A stretch of DNA of 64,000 bases from Embiotoca jacksoni (Eukaryota > Chordata > Actinopteri > Embiotocidae), in assembly GCA_022577435.1 (NCBI GenBank), contig JAKOON010000012.1, positions 426,001 to 490,000 on the forward strand, given 5' to 3'. The notes beneath the pieces were generated by a model that saw nothing but the letters and a program-made list of their open reading frames with translations, ran no database searches and was not told where the DNA came from. Within the stretch, counting starts at the first letter, position 1; each line of letters starts with the position of its first letter. A program made the position numbers and the translations under genes. Below are positions 45,301 through 53,480 of the stretch, in pieces.

Positions 45301-47096
45301 ACTACATGGTCAAGTGTTCTTGCTATTCTGTCCCTGCCACCAGCTCTTTCTTAAATAAAGCATGTCTATCATTACTTTAAAAAAAAACGTCAAATGCTGA
45401 GTTTTTGTTCCCTGCTTGCTTTCATTTGGTTTGATCTGTTTTACGGTTTTAAATCGTTTTGTAATTTTCTAACCACGTTTTGTGTCTGTATCTCACCTTT
45501 GACCTTGACCTGAGCCACGTCGTCAGCGTCCTCCAGGCCCTGCTGCACCTCGCAGCGGTAGAAGCCGGTGTCGTTCTGCCTCAGGCCCTCCAGACGCAGG
45601 GTGAGGTCGGCGGGGGAGTAGGCGTAATTGAGCAGCGAGGCTCGGTCCTTGTAGGCCTCGCTGACTCGCACCCGGTCGCCGCGGGCCACCAGGATCTCCG
45701 TCTCTCGACCGTGGGTCAGGACGCTCCATTTGACCCGGGGGACGGACAGCACGGCGTGGCGGCCGTTGGTGGAGGGGGTCGGCGGCGGGTGGGCCAAAGA
45801 CACCAGGCAGGGTAAAGTCAGGTTGCCGCCCAGCACGGCAAACACGGGCGGGGTGTCGGGTATGGTCACCTGGAGCAGCTTCGAATCATCTGAGAAGAGG
45901 CAAGCTTCAAAGTAACGGGTGACATTTTGTGAAATATGCTCTTTCATTGTTTTTGTAGAGCCAAACGAGAAGATCAAGACCACCCTGATGTCTGTGTGTT
46001 CAGTACAGAGCTAAAGCGAGGAGACAAAGTAGTTTAGCAATAAAGACTGGAAGCATGGAGAAACATCTGGCCTGGTTCTGACACGCTACTCCTTCAGCTT
46101 ATCAAAGATATTTTTTGCAACTTTTTTCACATGTTAATTTTGGAAATGCATATATCTAAACATTCAACAACATGATGTTTAGCAGGTTTCCTGTTTACCA
46201 TTTAGCTTAGCTTGCTAATTAACACCAAAAACAAGTAACAGTTGGGGTTGAAGATCATAATTTCTGCAATAATTTGGAGAAATTCATTGTTTGGCCTGAT
46301 GATGGCGCTAGATAAAAGTTATCCGAATTAATCCTGTGTGGAACATGAATGTCTTGACTGGATTTCATAATAATCCATTTGATATATTGTTGAGACATTT
46401 TCATGTAGGCCAAAAGATTTCAGCTAATCACTAAAGTCCTTTGGGAAACATTATTTGTGGAATAATTGAACAAAATGTCCTGGTAATCCATTAAACAGTT
46501 AAAGAGATAATTCAGCCAGCAGCGATTCAAGCTGAGATTCCGGATGAAGCTTTATAGTTTTGTACAACATCCCTGCATGCAGCTGGTTATATGAGCCACA
46601 GCCTCACATTTAATATCAACAATGGGCCACAGACCTGTTAGACAGACATGGTTGATTGCTCTTTGGTCAGTTTGGAGCATCTCTAAATACTCGGTTGTGC
46701 TTCTTTTGACACAACTCGATGAGAAGACATTTCCGTAGCTGCATCAGTTGACCTTGATTTTTCTCGCGGGGACACTCGGACAGTCGTTTGAAAACGGCCT
46801 CCGGAGTGCCAACGTCAGCGAAAAACAATACACGACAGGAAATGATTAAAGACCGCCCTGCTGCCCTGAAATGTCAGAGGTCACCCATGATTTAATGAAG
46901 GCGTGGATGTCTGTGGTGGGTGGTGGCGGTGGAAGTGGCTGAGTGGATGGGGAGGGGGAGGAGGGGAGGGAAGGAGGGAAGGGAAAGGTTGGGGGGGGGG
47001 GGGGGGGGCGCACCTGACTCGTGGTGGGGAGTAGAGGGCGACGGCAGGACGAGGAGACAGATGGCACACAGCAGCACAGGTAGAGGCACTTCCAGG
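31448..47096 (-). CDS. bcan: Brevican core protein (lectican proteoglycan), start-codon exon not found
   Basis: Hyaluronan-binding chondroitin sulfate proteoglycan of brain extracellular matrix and perineuronal nets. Fourteen coding exons on the minus strand, all GT-AG and frame-consistent: 47014-47096 (signal peptide), 45497-45889 (Ig), 43771-43945 and 43186-43313 (Link 1), 41687-41980 (Link 2), 38411-41215 (giant repeat exon), 36519-37286, 35721-35954, 34168-34272 (EGF), 33922-34080, 32447-32529 and 32205-32349 (C-type lectin), 31908-32090 (sushi), 31448-31572 (tail ending DIKWNF). About 1,890 residues, twice mammalian brevican (about 910), because of the central exons. Only one Ig-Link-Link unit is present, so this is not aggrecan, which also has a G2 pair; REYQWIGLNDRTIEGDF and RLRYETHTKVRYYCEEGF match brevican. 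The signal exon has no in-frame ATG and begins mid-codon after TTACCTACAG, so the start codon must lie in an unseen upstream exon. Confidence 0.9.
31632..31700. repeat. Transposon end fragment in bcan last intron
   Basis: TTTTTATTAGGTACACCTGT followed by ACC..GTTCAGCC resembles one end of a common fish DNA element that begins with TTATTAGGTACACCTG. Only the end is preserved. Confidence 0.4.
31908..34272 (-). CDS. bcan: bcan G3 region: EGF, C-type lectin, sushi
   Basis: EGF exon 34168-34272: six cysteines in CLENPCLNGGTCVDGQSYRC, CLPGYGGDLC. Lectin exons 33922-34080 (CEPGWEKFQSFCYRHFSKRQ, TPEEQDHIN), 32447-32529 (KYREYQWIGLNDRTIEGDFR, WSDGNPL) and 32205-32349 (YENWYKGQPDSYFLSGEDCA, WSDVPCNYHLSYTCKK). 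Sushi exon 31908-32090: SCDEPPLVP to GGQWEEPQITCVS. Exon lengths 159, 83, 145 and 183 bp equal the conserved lectican pattern. In mammals this lectin binds tenascin-R. The alternative form lacking this region cannot be judged from sequence alone. Confidence 0.92.
32670..32815. repeat. Hairpin MITE-like element, copy 1 (bcan intron)
   Basis: TACTGAAGAGAATTCCTAAT near 32727 is an imperfect inverted repeat of ATTAGGAACACCTCTCAGCA near 32781, with an AT-rich loop between. A related copy with the same arms is at 60035-60175. Confidence 0.6.
33273..33312. repeat. (TA)n(TG)n microsatellite
   Basis: Alternating TA then TG units in a bcan intron. Confidence 0.8.
33335..33440. repeat. Hairpin repeat with GTGAAAT arms (bcan intron)
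   Basis: AAAATGTGAAATAACCACGC (33381-33400) is an imperfect inverted repeat of GCGTGACGGTTTCACGTTTT (33414-33433), and a third arm, AAAACGTGAAATAGACACGC, lies at 33347-33366. I recognise this as a dispersed palindromic fish repeat. A decayed relative (GGCGTGACAATTTCACGA) is at 36020-36037. Confidence 0.6.
34275..35720. other. bcan intron between EGF exon and exon 9, with repeats
   Basis: About 1.45 kb. At 35036-35075 it has ACTTTATTAATCCCCGAGGG, the reverse complement of the common fish retroposon tail, and at 35145-35225 the block GGGAGGAAGCCGGAGAACCC .. GGGAGAACATGCAAACTT, a widely dispersed fish repeat module. T-runs occur near 35281-35308. No exon was seen. Confidence 0.55.
35721..37286 (-). 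CDS. bcan: bcan exons 8 and 9: acidic, GAG-attachment-like
   Basis: Exon 36519-37286 (768 bp) and exon 35721-35954 (234 bp), both phase 1-1 and thus skippable without frame loss. Exon 8 has the classic paired Ser-Gly motif in an acidic setting, PREGSGESSGESP, the best chondroitin sulfate attachment site seen in this protein, plus further acidic Ser/Thr stretches. Exon 9 reads ERGSEGGEGETGTDEPS and ends GGGSG before the EGF exon. Confidence 0.85.
37550..37880. repeat. Dispersed teleost repeat, degenerate copy (bcan intron)
   Basis: Reads GGATGGATTTCCATGACATT, then AACACTAATGATCCCTCCAC and ATGCTACATGTTAGTATG with AACATGCTCAGTGCAG, the same blocks as the copies at 46150 and 49690. Confidence 0.6.
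38411..41215 (-). CDS. bcan: bcan giant central exon (934 codons) with Asp/His repeat
   Basis: One 2,805-bp exon, acceptor CTCCAG|GTGATAATG at 41215 and donor CTCAA|GTAAGTAAG at 38411, phase 1 at both ends. The first part is ordinary acidic linker (DNGPYTESPQDYLATEPED). From about 40880 to 39030 it is a tandem repeat with units such as DTDHEED, DTDHKED and DTDHVEKP. The last third (39030-38411) is Ser/Thr/Pro/Glu-rich with a short duplicated unit (DVHLDHTSVTEPAY, twice) and a possible glycosaminoglycan site, EGSGQDSD. No stop or frameshift interrupts it and both flanking junctions are in frame, so it is probably expressed. Mammalian brevican has a short Glu-rich run in the equivalent region. 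Confidence 0.88.
39030..40880 (-). repeat. In-frame coding minisatellite (6- to 8-codon units)
   Basis: On the plus strand the DNA is built from TCTTCTTTATGATCTGTG, TCTTCATGATCTGTG and TGGCTTTTCTACATGATCTG type blocks (15, 18 and 24 bp, all multiples of three). In the protein these give TDHKED, TDHED and DTDHVEKP. A 222-bp higher-order block is duplicated: ACATGAACTGTGTCTGAGTC occurs at 39781 and again at 40003 with the same order of units between. Single changes (DMDH, NIDH, TAHE, TVHV) are shared between the copies, showing recent duplication. Confidence 0.93.
41687..45889 (-). CDS. bcan: bcan G1 region: Ig plus two Link modules
   Basis: Four exons give the hyaluronan-binding head. Ig: VLGGNLTLPC to TGFYRCEVQQGLED (45497-45889). 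Link 1: VVFHYRDASSRYAFAFERAV, YEQCDAGWLSDHSVR (43771-43945) then YPIQMPREGCFGDMDGMPGV and DVYCYVEN (43186-43313). Link 2: EVFHGSTPQRFTFWEAKAYC, HCSPGWLADGSVRYP, DVYCF (41687-41980). Exon lengths 175, 128 and 294 bp equal, from memory, the conserved Link exon lengths of lecticans, which supports the borders. Confidence 0.92.
42349..42381. repeat. Poly-T run (about 33 bp)
   Basis: Uninterrupted T tract in the bcan intron between the Link 2 exon and the second Link 1 exon; A-run on the transcribed strand, perhaps an old retroposon tail. Confidence 0.8.
42455..43070. mobile_element. Rearranged DNA-transposon (MITE-like) fragment
   Basis: A 37-bp block containing CATAGTTAAACATCTCATTC and CAAAACCTTGGG occurs at 42465-42501 and again at 42972-43007. 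The first copy leads into GCATTAATGTGCTGCTGCAA .. TTCCACCAGATGCTGGAATT; the second leads into GTGTCCACAAACTTTTGTCC at 43040-43059, which looks like the element's far end. It lies in a bcan intron and may be two overlapping remnants. Confidence 0.5.
44905..44960 (+). repeat. Retroposon tail fragment
   Basis: AATTTAATTTCCCATCCCGG followed by GACAATAAATC .. CATCTATC resembles the fish retroposon 3' tail with (ATCT)n end. Confidence 0.4.
46150..46450. repeat. Dispersed teleost repeat, degenerate copy (bcan intron 2)
   Basis: Contains TTAGCTTAGCTTGCTAATTA, TGATGATGGCGCTAGATAAA and GGAACATGAATGTCTTGACT with CATAATAATCCATTTGATAT, in the orientation opposite to the copy at 49690. Confidence 0.65.
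46991..47008. repeat. Poly-G run next to bcan signal-exon donor
   Basis: Eighteen G on the plus strand; in the transcript an 18-base C run begins 5-6 bases inside the intron after the donor CAG|GTGCGC at 47014/47013. The weak donor plus homopolymer is unusual. Confidence 0.8.
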
Positions 47097-48767
47097 CTGT
47101 AGGTAAGAGACAAGAAGGGGGAGGAGGGAGGACACAGTGTCTGAACTTGAATATGAGTAGGAAATCTCCACCGCAGAGTTTAAACAAGATTCGTGTTTAC
47201 CTCCTAACTCTCCGTTTTCACCCACACCGTCGGTAAGAACCAACGGACCCGGACCAAAAAGACAAATACCGAGTAGTGAAGTTCGTGACTGAGCCGAACT
47301 AACAAGCGTTGGTCTTTTGATTCGATTTATTGACAAGATAATGACTGAATAATATGAAGCCAGATGACTCACATCTCTTGGCTCATGTATCATTCACTGA
47401 ATACCCACTGAAGTGGTTTTCAAGAGCGTTCATCTTCGATATCTTCAAATTCATGAGTCGACCCACACACTTCAGGTTTGTTTGTTCTTTTGAAAATGAC
47501 GATACCAGCTATCTTTTTTATTTTTATTTTGTTTGTTGTTCTTGTATTTTATGTTTCATTACAAAACATGACAACTGAAGTCCACAGTTTTTGAAAGGGG
47601 CAAAAACAGCCTGTCAGTTAACTGGAAACAGCGTTTTTATGTCCTACGACACTTGGATGCCAAGTGTATTGTGTTTAACTTCCCACGTCAAGAATACAAC
47701 CTCACTGCAGACATTTGATGGCAGCTTTATGGGTGCTCTTTCACTCAATGAAGGTTTTATTTTCTCTATCTGTTTTTTTTTATTATTTTAGGAGTGCATT
47801 TCTTTTATCTTTATGAAAGCATCCATGGCATTTTAACTATGTAGACAGCTTTAAAGACAATCTTCCAAGAACAGCTGGCTAAAACAAAGAAAAATAACAA
47901 CATATATTTTCCAAATATGAGTTCCTCACTCTGTAAAAACAAGTCAAATCCAATGCATAATATAAGGATGAATAAAAGACACAATATACAGTACTGACTT
48001 AATATTCTGAACCAGTCATCCAACTCAAATCCATTTTTAACATCCTACATTTTTCCAATCGCTTGGATTCCATTTGATTTGTTTGGGAATCACTATATAA
48101 AGTTTGATTGACTGATTGATTAAAAGCACACAGGTAGCCTCCAACATTCATGCAACTCGGCAAAAAGCCAGTAAGCTGTTGACATTAGTATCTCTGCTGG
48201 AAAACAGACGGTACAATGACTCCATCAGCCACAGGTAACGTTAAAACAAACACAACAGAGGCCAACTTCTATGTGTTATTCATAATCAGGCTAAATTACA
48301 AAAATAAAGGTTTGAATGGTTTTAGATGCCTCTAAGGCTGTATCAAGGTTCCACTTTGGATGTTTCTATCAAGAAAGAGAAAGACATTTTATTAGTGGGT
48401 TTATAATTGTATTCTATTTTGCACTTTCTGCCTTGTGTTGTTGTCGTCGCTGTTATTGCTGACTATGTAGGCCAGGACATTCTAAAAAAAAAAAAAAGAG
48501 ACCTGTAATCATGGCTTTAATCAGGCTCAACGGGGTTAAATAAAGGTCGATTAAAATGGAGCTAATTTATGTTTTACTTTAAATATGAATTGATCTGCCG
48601 GTTGAAAATTATACAAACTAACTAACATTAAAGTAAAACAATAAACATATAGTGAGAAGGAAAATGCTCTATTAAGTCCCCATGCCGTAATCCATTTAGG
48701 GGTTAGGATCTCCAGGGCATTAAAATGTTCAGTGAATATACTGTAATGTCCTCTGAAGTGATGAAAA

Positions 48768-48838
48768 CACTGTGTGTGCGTGCGTGCGTGCGTGTGCATG
48801 TGCGTGTGTGTGTGTATGTGTGTGCGTGTGTGTGTTGC
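48768..48838. repeat. (TG/CG)n alternating purine-pyrimidine tract
   Basis: About 70 bp of TGTGTGCGTGCGTGCG-type sequence. Alternating purine-pyrimidine tracts with CG steps are the type that can adopt Z-DNA. It ends in TTGCAG, which resembles an acceptor on the plus strand. Confidence 0.8.
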
Positions 48839-49689
48839 AGAAGGACGGAAGGACTGTCTGTGTGTCCTTGGAGCTTTCTAGCTGCTGTGAGTCAGACTTC
48901 AGGAGCTGCAGCGTGTGAGCTGAATTCTGATTCCCCAAAAACTCCCTGGAGGGTCGGACTGAAGCCCAACCGCCAACTTAACTCGATTTACCATCATTAC
49001 CGCTCCTGTTATCCTGCAGTCTTTTCACTTTTTCTTTTGGTGTCCTGGTTTTTCTTGTCTTGTATTGTAATGCGATTTCCCTGCAATCCTACTGTACGGT
49101 CACACACTATTGTCTGCTTGGAGGATAACTTAAGTCTTCTCTGTATTTCTTACAAACAGGCTCAACAAATAACTCAGAGTGTGAAAGGCTTTGATCCAAG
49201 AATAGAAAGTCTTTGTATTACAAAGCTGCATGAGGCGACTGTGGTGTTAATGCAAGTAGTAATATCAATAAATGCTGCCGCCAAGAAATGTCCATACAAG
49301 CTGAATTTAAAAAGCCCTAAACTCTGCCTTCTACTGTAGTTTATCTTGTCATGAAAACTTGTCACATTTGGGCTGTGTTTGTAGTTTTCTTCTTCACAGA
49401 CGCTGAATTTAAAAAGTAAAACTGACCCCCAGTTCTTAGGCGGAATAATTCAGTGAATGCACTTAACTATTTTACTCTTTTTATAATCTGATTTCTAAAA
49501 CAGCAGGTTGATGGGCTTGATTTCTTTGGAGCCAATTTCTTTGCCAATTATGTAATAGTTTTTTTTAATCAGAAAGACTGCTGAAAATAACAGATGTAAA
49601 TGGAGTGCCATACACACATTCGTGTCTATTTCAGGATAAAATATAATTATTTTTGTCATGCCCGGACTTCCATCATTTAGTATCATTTT

Positions 49690-49930
49690 CTGATTAGAAT
49701 TTCAATTGATCCAATACTTTTTGTTTATGACTAAATTAACTTCCCATCATTCTACTAATTAGCAAATGTTAGCATGCTGCTGTAACATGCTGAGCAAGCA
49801 ATATGGCAAACATTACACCTGCTAAACATAAGCGTATTGTGATTATGAGCATATTAACTTGCCAACGTTAGTATGTTGGTATTTTTTAAGTATTTAAGCA
49901 TTATTAGCATGACTGTAGACTCTTAGGTAT
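49690..49930. repeat. Dispersed teleost repeat, best-preserved 3' part
   Basis: AATTTCAATTGATCCAATAC, then CTAATTAGCAAATGTTAGCA, ACATTACACCTGCTAAACAT and finally TAGCATGACTGTAGACTCTT. This fixed order of blocks links it to the copies at 5680, 37550 and 46150. Confidence 0.7.
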
Positions 49931-51127
49931 GCCCAAAGTGCCTGACAAAGAATTCAGGATAAAAGGAAATTCTTACACCTCACAATTCATCCTCACATTG
50001 AAAATAATTTATTTCACAATAAGACTGAAGCTAAATCTGAACTCGAGAAGTTGAAATATGTTGGTCTCCATAAAGGAACATTTGACTGTTTAAAAAAATC
50101 AAGACATTTGTGCAGTCCACTCTGGACCATTAGTCCAAATGTTGTAAAAAAAAAAATCTGAAATATCACTGATATACGTATGGCCGCAAATCTAGGCTGG
50201 GCTCGAGGAGACTGAACAGCTGCATGTGCAGAGTTTGCAGTAACCAGAAAACGTCATGTAAAATATATGTAAACTTCTTACTTTCTTGCGTGCACATGAT
50301 TGAGTGAAGTGTTTTAACACGGAGCAATCATATTTTATGCCCGACCTCAGAGTGACGTCTTTATTTCCCTTTCTGACTGTACAGAAATAAAAAAATAAAT
50401 AACAATCGAGTCGTATTAAGCTTGTATTCTTTGAGGCAGGATTTGCCGCTAATGGAAGATTACAGGTCACTTAATTCAGCCACAAACAAACAGAAAACAG
50501 CAGGTGACCTCCAACGCCTCACTGACTCCTCACTGAGACCAGATAACACTTCACCTGCGGGTGAGCATTAACAAGCACTTCAACAGGAGGACGTAAATAA
50601 GGGTGAGTGAGTGTAAACAGTCCATCCAGACCCTTTAATCTTTAATACAAGCTCCTTTACAAGAGGCCCGTGGAGAGCAGAGAGGAAGCCGGACTATCAG
50701 TCCGTCTCAGCCGAGGATGAACGAGGGCGCCTCAGTGGAATCAGACATCAGAGTTATGTCAAGGAGCTTTTCCTTTTGTCTGACAGGAGTTTTAGACTTC
50801 AAATGATGAAGGAAATTAAAGTTTGTTTTGTGGGTCTCGGCAGAGAAAGACTTCTAATCAAAACAGGATTAATAAATATAATCGCTCAAAGGGTTTTTAT
50901 TTTTAATGCCTAAATTTGGCTCTGTCGTTACAAAATGAAAGCTTTGAAGACAGAAATGCCACATGGGGATAAAGCTGGCTATTCACATCATTTTTACTGA
51001 ACAGAGCTGCAGACAGGAAGGTATACTGCTATCCTTAAGATGTAGAAAGGAAGGGCGAAGGAAAAGCAACAGCAAACGCAAGTGTGTGGTGTATGAGAAA
51101 AGAATAATGCTGAATCATTAGGACACA

Positions 51128-51150
51128 ACATGGGAGAGAGAGAGAGAGAG
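51128..51150. repeat. (GA)n microsatellite
   Basis: Short GAGAGA tract (AGAGAGAGAGAGAGAG) upstream of bcan. Confidence 0.7.
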
Positions 51151-51479
51151 GTGGTTTTCCTCAGGCGAAGGACGCATCCCAGGCAACATCACAAGTGCAA
51201 AGGACAGGCATCGCAAGTGGCTGAATAGTCAATGACTTCACCTTGAGGTGGGGGGGGGGGGAGGCAGCGGGGGCCAAGAGAGAGGATGTTTGACCGCTCA
51301 ATTTGCCAGGAAAGGTCGTATGAGGCTGGAGGGGGGCGGGGGGGGGGGGGGGGGGATGAACTACATTCTTTAAGGACTGCACCAGCTTTGTGAGAGAGTT
51401 TGGCCCATTTGTCACTTTACCCAGCGTGCGAGGAGAAGGCTCCTGCTGCAGTCGATGGCTAAAGTGCAGCGCCCATGCT

Positions 51480-53480
51480 GACATTATTTAACACGCTGCA
51501 AAGAAAGCGCTCGCTCAAATGGGACATTATAAACTGTTGACGAAGACGCCCCGATGGGTTATTTCACAAACTCAGCCTGACGTGCTGCGACACTCAAGAG
51601 TTTCATCTCGGCGAAACACCTGCGCTGCGTCTCCAAATGACGTACTTCCCCTTGGTACCATAACAAAAAGCGCTCTCAGGCGTCAGAACTCTTGCTTGTG
51701 TGCAGGTCAGGAACTTCGACGTGGTCGTTTGTCGTTTCAAATCGCACACTGCCGTCCTGCACTGACAGGAAATCACCTCAGCATGCGAACCCGCCAAAAT
51801 ACCTGCAGCTTTTGATTTGTTTTCTTGCCCTCTGTTTAACACACCCAATAAACACACCGGTGGCTTCTGTCCAGCAGCAGTTTGTGAAAAAGAAACGCTT
51901 TGGTGTGGTTGTTCAGGAACAAGCTGCAGCTTCCTCAGACGCCTTCATTTGGAAATCCTTCACGTCAGTGGCCCCGCCCCCTTCCTCGACGTGGCCAAGA
52001 CGGCGACCGTTTAGGGCGGAAAGCGTCGAGCGTCGAGCGCTTGTTTTTTGGACCCGTTTTGAGTGCACCGTCGGGGTACTCGTAGTGCACTGCACGTTTC
52101 TGCACTTGACAGTGTGAACCCACTTGTGCACCCAGAGTAGAGAGTGTTCGTACACAAGTTCGCCATTTGGAACACAGCACCGGATTCTCAACGCTATAAA
52201 AATCAAATCAAATCTTTCAGCTGGTACTGACAGTCACATTTTCTAGTTTAAATAATAAATACTGCCAGTGATCAATACTCCAGCTGCGGCTAATTCTGCG
52301 AGCAATTTACCAAAAGTAACTTAGCTATTGTCTGGCTAATACGCTGGGCTGAAACCACTAATTGGAGTTATCAGTCAGAAGTGTACTTTTGCTTTCTGAG
52401 CGACAATAAGGTGATTAAAGATTAAAAAAAAAAAAAAAAAAACTACACTTGAATAATCTCAAAGGAGGTGATCCTTGTCCGATTTAAGGGTTCACGGGAT
52501 TGGAAAGTATTCAAATTTGGTGAATGAAATCAATACAGGATTCAAAATCAGTAAAATAAAAGGGAACTCAGTGACACTGGAAGTCTCCCGCGCACACATA
52601 ACCACACCGCCAAACGCCGCCTCCCTCTGCTTCTGTCATTCAGATTTGAGAATGGGTGTAAAACCACTCGCTGAGCAGCCGTTGGACCGACCTGACCACC
52701 TCCCGCCGATTTCTCATGGCAAGGACCACCGCCGTTACCCTGCGTTTTGCCCCCTCAGCAGATCCTCATCACTCCGGCCCACATCGCACCACCTCGAATG
52801 ATTCGGCCAGCCCATCTCCAGGGGCAACCCTGAACCCCCCCCCCCCCCCACCCTTCACCCTCCACCCCCTCCCCCTGACAGACACAATCTGACAGGAAGC
52901 AAGGACCAGCCGGAGGGAGGAGAGGGGGTGAGTGGGTGGGGGGCGGGGGGGGGGAGACCTCTCAGAGAATAGAGGTAGCAGAAAGGAAGAAAGAGGCCGT
53001 ACAGCATGACAGAGTGCCGAGAGAGACGTTGAGTTCACGGGAATGGTTTTGGAATGGTTCACCGGTCGGCCCGAAGCGGCAGCCATGCCTTATTGGCGGT
53101 TTAGCGGCCGACTCTGCGTGCCAGAGGGCAAAACTTTTAAAGCGGTGACAAAAGCCATAAGCTACGAGGCTCTGGCCGTTAGCTACGGCGGCGCGTAGAC
53201 GTGCGCGTGTCCAGTCCGCGCACGTGCGTGCCCTGTGGTCCGCGTGCCTGCAGGCTGATTAGGGCTGGAACTGCCGTGAGTTTTAAGGGCTTACGCCTCA
53301 GACAGGGCGAGACGAAAACAACAGCAAAACGCAGCACAGCGCTTCTGCACTCATTACGCGGTTTGAGTCACTTTTCCGGAGGGGCCGCCGGAAATGTGCT
53401 GCTCCTGAAGTTACAGGAAAGCGCGGCGACCGCAGTGACCCGCGTGGCCTGCAGCCCCCCGCTGAGAGACAACTGCGTTC
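51480..53480. promoter_or_regulatory. GC/CpG-richer zone, possible bcan promoter region
   Basis: Clusters of CpG at 51480-52100 and especially 53030-53480 (for example GGCGGTTTAGCGGCCGACTC, GCGGCGCGTAGACGTGCGCG) stand out from the AT-rich surroundings. CpG-rich DNA often marks vertebrate promoters, and the bcan start must lie upstream of 47096, but no first exon was identified and the link is inference. Confidence 0.3.

Noticed and set aside
31448..47096. Aggrecan (acan) as identity
   Set aside because: Only one Ig-Link-Link unit and no G2; lectin, sushi and Link wording fits brevican; flanking rhbg and isg20l2 fit the BCAN rather than the ACAN block.
46881..47393. Pro-rich minus-strand frames around the bcan leader exon
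   Set aside because: They read through the poly-C run and polypyrimidine tract; the phase-consistent splice to the Ig exon defines the real frame.
48725..49339. A 204-codon plus-strand frame through the TG/CG tract
   Set aside because: It begins in microsatellite sequence (VRACVRVHVRVCVYVCACV) and then shows no recognisable protein; probably chance.
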